Origin: an uncultured Bacilli bacterium
GTDB lineage: Bacteria > Bacillota_I > Bacilli_A > ML615J-28 > CAG-313
Direction of reading: 5' to 3'
DNA: 49,318 nt
Assembly: GCA_934098295.1 (NCBI GenBank)
Contig: CAKONV010000015.1
Location: 1-49,318 of the forward strand
Below the pieces are notes generated by a model, which was given only the letters and a program-made list of their open reading frames with translations, did not search any database and was not told where the DNA came from. The position numbers and the translations under genes were made by a program. Shown in pieces: positions 44,047 to 49,318 of the stretch (position 1 is the first letter of the stretch; every line of letters begins with the position of its first letter).

Positions 44047-45387
44047 TTATTCTGTTTTAAATTGTTCAAAATCAGATTTCACTTCAATATTTTTCTTTTC
44101 AACATTTGCCATTTTTTCTTCTTGATTTAATTGTTCAATCTTTTCATCTATATTTTTAATTAATTCATCAATACTTATATTATTATCAAGATTTGCTTCA
44201 GGCATTGCATCTAATTTAAAAGAATTTTCCAAATCATCTTTTAAATTAGTTCTAACAAATTCTTCAATATTAAACATTTCAATTTTATTTTTACTTAATA
44301 TTGGATATTCTATATCAGGATAAACCTTATTTTTTGTAATATTTTCCTTATCTATAGTTAGATCTTCGCCATCTATAGTTAGTTTAATTTCTTTATTTAC
44401 AATTGCATTATTACTTAATTTTGTAACATAATTTCCATATTTATTAATTATATCTTCAAATGAACGAGTTACAATAATAAATTTCATATTTTTTGAAATT
44501 CCAGTACTTAACATATTGCTTAACTCACTTATATTTTCTAATGAATCGATATTATCTAAAACAAAATTAAAGCCATTTTTATTATTATTTTTTATTAATA
44601 CAGTAAATAATTGTTCTATAAACATTGTTGCAACATTATTTATATAATTATTTTCTTCCTTTGAAATTAAGAAAATAGCAGTTGGTTTATTCATAACTTC
44701 ATCATATTTAAATGTTGTCTTATTTAACATATAACTTAAAAGTTCCCTACTAACATATGTTCTTAATTTTTGCCTTGCTACTGATACGATGCTTCCTTTA
44801 GTTTCTTTTGGAGCTAGAAAAGTTGTTGAAGCATATACATATGCTTGTGAACTTGGTGATTTCATTTTAAAGTAATTTGTAATATAATCACTTGATCTAA
44901 ACCTATTATTTATTCCATCAAACATTAAACTTATACTATTTAAATTAATTTCCTCTTTTTTACCATCTTCAAATAAGCCTAAAACTAGTCCTGTATAAAA
45001 ATCAGATGCAGTAGTAGACCAGAAAGGATCTACTGTTGTTCCCTCATAAAACATTATTTTTGATTGTTGTTCTATGTAATCTAATGCCTCATCAATTTTA
45101 CCTTCTTTATATAAATTATATGGATATTCTAATGGATTCCAGCCTTCACTCTTACTTAAATTTTTTAAATTTAAAATTATTATATTATAATTTTTTTCTT
45201 TTAATTTATCATAATATTTATTAATATATTCCTCTTTTGAATCTAATACTAATAAACTTTGATTATTATTCATTATTTCATCAACAATTGGGAATACTAC
45301 ATTTTCAGTTTTTCCTGTTGAAATATCACCAGACACTATTAAATTTTTTTTACTATTAAACATTTTTTCTAATATTTCTTTTTTCAT
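44047..45387 (-). CDS. VirD4/TraG-like coupling ATPase, no membrane segment
   Basis: A 446-residue P-loop ATPase of the type IV coupling-protein group. Walker A GDISTGKT (20-27), LVLDSKEEYINKYY, DPFWSTTASDFYTGLVLGLF and a Walker B NFVLDNID match TraG/VirD4. Unlike standard coupling proteins it has no N-terminal membrane helices, and no relaxase or channel genes occur in the element. It might load DNA or proteins onto a helper system or act in another process. The start overlaps the MerR gene by 32 bases behind AGGAGGAAGT. Confidence 0.82.
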   Translation of the reverse strand: MKKEILEKMFNSKKNLIVSGDISTGKTENVVFPIVDEIMNNNQSLLVLDSKEEYINKYYDKLKEKNYNIIILNLKNLSKSEGWNPLEYPYNLYKEGKIDEALDYIEQQSKIMFYEGTTVDPFWSTTASDFYTGLVLGLFEDGKKEEINLNSISLMFDGINNRFRSSDYITNYFKMKSPSSQAYVYASTTFLAPKETKGSIVSVARQKLRTYVSRELLSYMLNKTTFKYDEVMNKPTAIFLISKEENNYINNVATMFIEQLFTVLIKNNNKNGFNFVLDNIDSLENISELSNMLSTGISKNMKFIIVTRSFEDIINKYGNYVTKLSNNAIVNKEIKLTIDGEDLTIDKENITKNKVYPDIEYPILSKNKIEMFNIEEFVRTNLKDDLENSFKLDAMPEANLDNNISIDELIKNIDEKIEQLNQEEKMANVEKKNIEVKSDFEQFKTE

Positions 45388-45766
45388 ACTTCCTCCTTAA
45401 CACCTTTTCTTCAGATGTTTCTTCAACTATATTAGTTTCTTTTTTATTTCTTAATTGTTCTTGCATAATTTCTATTCTTTTATGCTTTAATTTTAGAAGA
45501 TACATTCTTTCTTCAATCTCTCTTTTCTTTTTTTCAAGAATTTCTTCATCTATACAATCTTTATAAAGTATAATTTCTTCGAGAGTAAAATCTAATGATT
45601 TAAGTAATTTTATTAATTCACATTCAACTATATTTTCATCACTATAGTATCTATATCCAGTAAAGTTATCAATTTCAGATGGTTGCAAAACTCCATATGT
45701 ATCATAGAATCTTAATGTTCTTACAGGAATATCTACAATTTTTGCAAAATCACCAATTTTATACAT
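45356..45766 (-). CDS. MerR-family regulator
   Basis: A 136-residue regulator: the winged HTH MYKIGDFAKIVDIPVRTLRFYD typical of MerR, YRYYSDENI and a long coiled coil. The C-terminus lacks the Cys or domain that would name a ligand. The gene is first in the six-gene operon and its promoter has a 19-base spacer, the arrangement MerR proteins act on. Confidence 0.93.
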   Translation of the reverse strand: MYKIGDFAKIVDIPVRTLRFYDTYGVLQPSEIDNFTGYRYYSDENIVECELIKLLKSLDFTLEEIILYKDCIDEEILEKKKREIEERMYLLKLKHKRIEIMQEQLRNKKETNIVEETSEEKVLRRKYEKRNIRKNV

Positions 45767-45813
45767 ACTATCTTTACTCCTTTACTTATTAGCATTTTCC
45801 TCCTTCCAACTAA

Positions 45814-45844
45814 AGTTTAACATTTCAGTCGTGTGTAAAGTCAA
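45814..45844 (-). promoter_or_regulatory. MerR-type promoter with 19-bp spacer
   Basis: -35 TTGACT (45839-45844), a 19-base spacer and -10 TAAACT (45814-45819). The spacer is bounded by a near dyad (TTTACA…TGTTAAA), as in promoters that MerR proteins untwist. It lies right before the MerR operon and touches the end of the upstream gene. Confidence 0.8.
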
Positions 45845-45849
45845 TACCT

Positions 45850-46107
45850 TTATATTAGTTTTAATAATGTTATTAATTCTTGTTCAATATTAAAAATATC
45901 TTCATAAAGAAAAGTTAACATTTCATTTTCATCTAATATCTCGTCATTAACCAAATCATAATTTTTCACCTTTGAAATCGGAGATATCCCTTTTTTATTT
46001 TCATATTGTCTTATTAATTCAAATATGATTAATAACTCATCACTAATTTGATTTCTTTTATTATTAATATCTAATTCATCAAATGCTTTTAACATTACAT
46101 CGTTCAA
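45850..46107 (-). CDS. Small helical protein, unknown
   Basis: About 85 residues, mostly helical with hydrophobic heptads. I use TTG at 46107, 8 bases after AGGAGG; the frame opens at a GTG inside that RBS. No family recognised. It is co-transcribed with the 210-residue gene upstream; such a small second gene could be an immunity or antitoxin partner, which is unsupported. Confidence 0.6.
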   Translation of the reverse strand: MNDVMLKAFDELDINNKRNQISDELLIIFELIRQYENKKGISPISKVKNYDLVNDEILDENEMLTFLYEDIFNIEQELITLLKLI

Positions 46108-46130
46108 ATTTAACACCTCCTATAACTAAT

Positions 46131-46763
46131 TTAACGGCTAAATCCAGTTTTTTCAAATTCTTCATGTTGAATAGCAGAGTTAATTTGTTGTTCTCTTATA
46201 CTTGCCCTTTTGATCATTTCTTGTTGTCTAATTAAATCGAATTTTTCCTTTTGCTCTTGCATTATTTTTTTATAATCAAAAACATTTGTAATCATTGAAA
46301 AAGGTATTGGATTATTTTGTGGAGATGATTTCATATGTCTAACATATATATCGTTTGACATACCATAACCTCCATCTTTTGTAGGTTTAAAATACTTTTT
46401 ATCAGCAGGGCATTCAATTACTATAAATCCATATTTTTTACTAGGCATTGCTCCTCCTAAATACCAGTCAATACCTTGATTATTAACACCTTCTATATAA
46501 TCAGATCTTCTTTGATCTAATATAAAACCAGTTTGTTTATAAATTTGGTATACTTCTTCTGAAACACACCTATAACAACAATTTGGTTTGCATTCATAAT
46601 CACCTATTTTTCTTATAGTATGATCTCTTCCACCAACATCTTTACGAACTAATACCAATAGTTCGGACATATTTAATTTTTCTCCTCGTAATTGTTTTTC
46701 CTGAATAGTTCTTATTTCATTATCCAAAGAAAGAGGCATATTTTGAGAGTTATATAAATCCAT
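46131..46763 (-). CDS. Uncharacterised protein, weak ADP-ribosyltransferase-like pattern
   Basis: About 210 residues from the ATG at 46763 (GGAGG before it). The frame opens eight codons earlier. Features: CYRCVSEEVYQIYKQTGFI, WYLGGAMPSKKYGFIVIECP, YGMSNDIYVRHMKSS and a helical tail. A Tyr-Arg start, a Ser-rich strand and a later Asp/Glu could suit an ADP-ribosyltransferase-like fold, but I cannot establish it from reading alone. The ADP-ribosylglycohydrolase of the same element makes the idea worth testing. Its promoter has the shared box. Confidence 0.55.
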   Translation of the reverse strand: MDLYNSQNMPLSLDNEIRTIQEKQLRGEKLNMSELLVLVRKDVGGRDHTIRKIGDYECKPNCCYRCVSEEVYQIYKQTGFILDQRRSDYIEGVNNQGIDWYLGGAMPSKKYGFIVIECPADKKYFKPTKDGGYGMSNDIYVRHMKSSPQNNPIPFSMITNVFDYKKIMQEQKEKFDLIRQQEMIKRASIREQQINSAIQHEEFEKTGFSR

Positions 46764-46820
46764 TTTCTTCCTCCATATATGATACATTGTTTATCTTAAC
46801 AACACTATCTTCTCTATATT

Positions 46821-46894
46821 ATTATATCATGATATTAACTTTTTTTGTTGAAAAACAACGATATTTAACATATTTTTTATAGAATTGTCAGTTC
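46821..46894 (-). promoter_or_regulatory. Promoter with GAACTG box, unit 1
   Basis: -10 TGATATAAT (TATAAT at 46821-46826) with box GAACTGACAATTC (46882-46894), 55 bases further upstream. A TTGTT/AACAA dyad lies between. It reads into the 210-residue gene. Confidence 0.72.
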
Positions 46895-46943
46895 TAGTTG
46901 TGATTTTAATACAATATCGCATAACATAAAAAGTAATCAAAAA

Positions 46944-46973
46944 AGAGAGCCTACTTTTTCAAGTTAACTCTCT
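46944..46973 (-). terminator. Terminator of the XRE gene
   Basis: AGAGAG/CTCTCT stem with an 18-base loop, T6 on the minus strand. It overlaps the last codons of the XRE gene. Confidence 0.6.
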
Positions 46974-47208
46974 TTGGTAAAGATTTTCGGTGATCATTTT
47001 TAATTAATAAATAATATTCAACCTTTAAACACTTTGCTATATTTTCTAAAGTATCAATAGAAATATTACCATTATAATTTTCAATATCGCTTATATATCT
47101 GGGACTTAAATCAGTTAATTCTGCTAATTTCTCTTGTGTATATCCCATCTTAAATCTATAATATTTAATATTATCACCTAAAATTTTACGAATACTAGGA
47201 TATTTCAT
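46951..47208 (-). CDS. XRE-family HTH regulator
   Basis: An 85-residue single-domain regulator with HTH_3 pattern: YRFKMGYTQEKLAELTDLSP, RYISDIENYNGNISIDTLENIAKCL. Small XRE proteins often repress excision or transfer genes of integrative elements. It could be the regulator of the GAACTG boxes. It has its own terminator. Confidence 0.93.
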   Translation of the reverse strand: MKYPSIRKILGDNIKYYRFKMGYTQEKLAELTDLSPRYISDIENYNGNISIDTLENIAKCLKVEYYLLIKNDHRKSLPKRVNLKK

Positions 47209-47440
47209 ATCACACCACCAATTCTAGTTTATCCTCTTTAAAGAAATTTAAACACGAGGTGGTATCGCTGAAAATTTGAAGAAATTTGTCATTTTTTGTT
47301 GCATTTAGATTAATTATGTGTTATCAATAATTTATCAGATAGCACAAGTAGTGTCGTGTTGATTTGATTCAGTTGATGTAGTAATGTAGTATTTTCAACT
47401 GAGTAGTGAGATCGTCTGCTAGTTTAGAGACGATTTTTTT
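47209..47440 (+). ncRNA. Possible plus-strand small RNA ending in a strong terminator
   Basis: A 235-base gap between XRE and the replication-type gene. On the plus strand it ends in a hairpin CGTCT/AGACG with T7 (47411-47440), which serves no annotated plus-strand gene. Inside is a near dyad GTGTTATC/GATAGCAC (about 47318-47346). A short RNA, an antisense regulator or an oriT-like site are all possible. No promoter is clear. Confidence 0.35.
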
Positions 47441-47444
47441 GTGC

Positions 47445-48227
47445 TTATCTTTCCATACTGGAATTATATAAATCTTCTAATTCTTCCTCACCCCATAAAT
47501 CTTCTATATTCATATTAAGTTTATTTATATTGCTAATAATTGCATTTTTAAAATATCCAAACTTATTTTCTATTACATTATCGTCTTCGTCTTTAAAATT
47601 TCTTTTAACTACTCTTGGAACAATATAATGAATTATTTGTATTAAATCTTGATACGAATTATCTTCTTCTAATAACTGATTAAATAACTTATCATAATAG
47701 AATATTTGTATATCATCTTCATTTATATAACCCCTTTCTATTAATTCCAATGTTAATTTATTATGTTCTTCAGGAACAAAAAAAGATGATATTTTGGTTT
47801 TATCATCTTTATCTATTTGTTTTTTAGTATTTATTTTATTAGTATTTATTTGTGTAGGCATTTCCACATTTGGAGTATCCAGGTGTGGATTTTCCGTATC
47901 TGGATTATTTTGTTCGTTTTCTAAATCAATAAAATGTGGTATTTCATATATTAAATAGTTATATTCAAAATAACCTTTATTTCCTCTTACTTTTTCAATT
48001 TCAACATAATGATGTTCTTGTAATTCTTTAAGTATTGATCGTATGCCATCTCTACTCTCTTTGCTAATAGAACATAATCCAGCAAGAGAATAATCCCAAT
48101 CATCTGGTAAAGATAACATAAAGGACAATAATCCTTTTGCCTTATATGATAAATTTCTATCTCTTAAATGATGATTACTCATAACAGTATAGTTTTGATT
48201 TTTTTCTATTTTAAATACTGACATCAT
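47445..48227 (-). CDS. HTH replication-type protein (HTH_36-like)
   Basis: About 260 residues. The N-terminus (FKIEKNQNYTVMSNHHLRD, LSYKAKGLLSFMLSLPDDWDYSLAGL, ESRDGIRSILKEL) is the winged HTH found in replication initiators and RepA-like proteins of clostridial integrative elements. An Asn/Thr/Lys linker and a helical C-domain follow. I use ATG at 48227 (AGGAGG before it); the frame opens two codons earlier. It may start replication of the circular form or regulate the element. Confidence 0.75.
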   Translation of the reverse strand: MMSVFKIEKNQNYTVMSNHHLRDRNLSYKAKGLLSFMLSLPDDWDYSLAGLCSISKESRDGIRSILKELQEHHYVEIEKVRGNKGYFEYNYLIYEIPHFIDLENEQNNPDTENPHLDTPNVEMPTQINTNKINTKKQIDKDDKTKISSFFVPEEHNKLTLELIERGYINEDDIQIFYYDKLFNQLLEEDNSYQDLIQIIHYIVPRVVKRNFKDEDDNVIENKFGYFKNAIISNINKLNMNIEDLWGEEELEDLYNSSMER

Positions 48228-48241
48228 AATCACCTCCTAAT

Positions 48242-48271
48242 AAAAAAAGATACTAGTTTTATTTTAGTATC
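48242..48271 (-). terminator. Terminator before the replication-type gene
   Basis: Perfect stem GATACTA/TAGTATC with a 9-base loop and T7 on the minus strand, just before the RBS of the gene at 48227. In the integrated form it stops transcripts coming from the dacF 5' half. In the circular form it stops transcripts from the recombinase. It may also work as an attenuator. Confidence 0.82.
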
Positions 48272-48386
48272 TCGTAGATTTATATAAATATGCTATGTCA
48301 TTTGTTATATATATAATTTCCAATAATATGTTAAAGTATAAGGTTTAAAAGATGTTATATTATTAAATCTTCTCTCATAAGTTCCA

Positions 48387-48411
48387 GCTGCTATTCCGTT
48401 AACGCTAGTTC
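48387..48411. repeat. Right attachment junction and 23-bp terminal inverted repeat
   Basis: Core TC (plus strand) at 48410-48411; the arm 48387-48409 read on the minus strand is ACTAGCGTTAACGGAATAGC plus AGC and matches the left arm at 18 of 23 positions. Host sequence starts at 48412. Confidence 0.93.
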
Positions 48412-48744
48412 ATTTCCACTTCTAAGTAAAAGTCCGTACAAAAGATTTCTAAGTGTCATTTTTTCTCCAACTTCTATATAAATATTGGATCCATACATTG
48501 GTAAAACTTCTTCACCAACAGTTACAACATCATCTAAGTTTTTATTTTCAATTGCAACTACTGCGGTCATTATTTTTGTAATAGATGCAATAAGTCTTTT
48601 TTCATCTTTATTTTTTTGATATAAGATTCTCCTACTAGATGTATCTAAAACTACTGAAGAAGTTGCACTGTCTGATATTGCATAAACAGTTAAATTACAA
48701 CAAAGCATTAAAAGTATTATAAATATTACAAGTATTTTTTTCAT
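48411..48744 (-). pseudogene. dacF: D-alanyl-D-alanine carboxypeptidase, 5' part (interrupted)
   Basis: Encodes residues 1-111: a signal peptide (1-22), the active-site motif SITKIMTA (SxxK) and the start of the SGN motif. Six element codons (ELALTE) and a stop follow. With the 3' part (29429-30190) it forms a 364-residue S11 penicillin-binding protein, the usual size for DacA/DacF, which trims the terminal D-Ala of peptidoglycan stem peptides. GGTGAT RBS and ATG start. Which of the paralogous dac genes this is remains open. Confidence 0.95.
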
Positions 48745-48794
48745 TATAGATCACCAATAAAATATTATGTAGCATTTAAAAGAATTAGACTAAA

Positions 48795-48825
48795 ACAAAA
48801 AAACATTACCAAACTGATAATGTTT
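48795..48825 (-). terminator. Terminator of the receiver-domain gene
   Basis: AACATTA/TAATGTT stem with a 9-base loop and T7 on the minus strand. It lies directly after the signalling gene. Confidence 0.82.
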
Positions 48826-48832
48826 TATGATT

Positions 48833-49318
48833 TTAAAATTCTTTTTGTTGTTCATCAGTTTGAGCATCATCTTTTGCAAGAGAAGATGTAAATACATATG
48901 TTGGAGCATCTTTCCATATATCTTCTTCAAGTTCTTTTACTTTCTTTTTATTATCAAAAAGAGAATCAAGTTTTATTTTTATTTGATCTTTATTAAATGG
49001 TTTTGCAATGTAACCATCAAAGCCTTCTTTTTCGTATCTTTCCTCTGCTCCTGCTACTGCATCCGCTGTAAGTGCTATTACTGGTGTATTAAATCCTTCT
49101 ATCTTTTTAAGTTCTTCTAATGCTGTCTCTCCACTCATAATAGGCATCATTATATCCATTAAAATAATGTCATATTTCTCATTATTCTTAATCTTATCTA
49201 CACATTCTTTACCATTGTAACATTCATCAATAGTTTTGAAGTTTAACTGCTCTAAACTTCTTCTTGCTACTTTTATATTTAATTTGTTATCATCTACTAT
49301 TAAAATACTTTTTGTCTT
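48833..49318 (-). CDS. Response-regulator receiver domain (3' part of a larger gene)
   Basis: The last 161 residues of a signalling protein, cut by the window end. A complete receiver domain is seen: SILIVDDNKLNIKVA, phospho-acceptor DIILMDIMMP, PVIALTADA and GYIAKPF. The sequence LIVDDNxxN and the C-terminal position are typical of hybrid histidine kinases, so the missing 5' part probably codes for sensor and kinase domains. The first 53 residues seen here come from the frame without a stop to the edge. A short acidic tail ends the protein. Confidence 0.88.
   Translation of the reverse strand, partial: KTKSILIVDDNKLNIKVARRSLEQLNFKTIDECYNGKECVDKIKNNEKYDIILMDIMMPIMSGETALEELKKIEGFNTPVIALTADAVAGAEERYEKEGFDGYIAKPFNKDQIKIKLDSLFDNKKKVKELEEDIWKDAPTYVFTSSLAKDDAQTDEQQKEF

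Larger units (their letters stand above)
30191..48411. mobile_element. 18.2-kb serine-recombinase integrative element
   Basis: The boundaries are fixed by three signs that agree. The dacF halves rejoin in frame at the GA core, restoring SGN-DAA. The element ends are inverted repeats around that core. The recombinase gene sits at the left end. Inside are a HTH replication-type protein, XRE and MerR regulators, a VirD4-like ATPase, ADP-ribosylglycohydrolase, radical SAM enzyme, peptidases and unknowns. No relaxase, no T4SS channel and no phage structural genes are seen, so it is at most a mobilisable or satellite-like element. Confidence 0.95.

Noticed and set aside
30191..48411. Complete conjugative element or prophage
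   Set aside because: No relaxase, VirB4, channel proteins, capsid, terminase or lysis genes are recognisable in the 18.2 kb.

Overview
The window is AT-rich bacterial DNA from a low-GC Gram-positive (Bacillota-type) organism. Support for this: strong AGGAGG ribosome-binding sites, extended -10 promoters (TGnTATAAT), a YunB-type sporulation protein, an LTA-synthase-like enzyme, RmuC, a Bacillus-style ferredoxin and TPM-domain proteins. TGA behaves as a stop. I see no rRNA, tRNA or CRISPR array. Genus cannot be set from the sequence alone; a gut Bacilli/Erysipelotrichia-like or clostridial lineage is a guess.

Layout. (1) 1-4.4 kb is mobile-element debris: a MobV relaxase, a small gene with a 42-bp tandem repeat, an S41-like protease homologue, the 3' remnant of a second MobV gene, and the 3' end of an IS256-family insertion sequence. 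(2) 4.4-30.2 kb is mostly ordinary chromosome: a zinc-ribbon/PASTA-like membrane protein; a copper operon (HMA-like frame, copA, copper chaperone) followed by two decayed lipoprotein genes; a peptidase E homologue, a membrane thioredoxin, rmuC, a VTT protein, RNHCP, rhodanese, a protein-kinase-like protein, an ABC-F ATPase, an LTA-synthase-like enzyme, a TPM/zinc-ribbon cluster, a Tam41-type nucleotidyltransferase, a small UvrD helicase, yunB, ferredoxin and rluB. (3) 30.19-48.41 kb is an 18.2-kb element inserted by a large serine recombinase into a D-alanyl-D-alanine carboxypeptidase gene. Joining the two gene halves at a shared 2-bp GA core restores an intact 364-residue protein with SxxK, SGN-D and KTG motifs. 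The element ends form a 23-bp imperfect inverted repeat (18/23) around the core. (4) 48.4-49.3 kb holds the 5' part of the carboxypeptidase gene and the C-terminal receiver domain of a (probably hybrid) signalling protein.

The element carries no recognisable relaxase or secretion channel. Its main operon reads, leftward: MerR regulator, VirD4/TraG-like ATPase, ADP-ribosylglycohydrolase with an extra C-terminal domain, radical SAM/SPASM enzyme, a large protein with three VYGxP repeats, and an HEIGH metallopeptidase. Further units encode two proteins sharing a domain, a JAMM metalloprotease-like protein, and a nucleotidyltransferase-metallopeptidase-PHP protein that is broken by two frameshifts. 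Three units share a GAACTGnnAnTTC box placed 55-56 bp upstream of an identical TGATATAAT -10, which suggests one element-encoded regulator controls them.

The best candidate for an undescribed system is the set radical SAM + VYGxP repeat protein + ADP-ribosylglycohydrolase + peptidases under this shared control. The recombinase gene itself runs through the attachment site, so its C-terminus differs between the integrated and circular forms.
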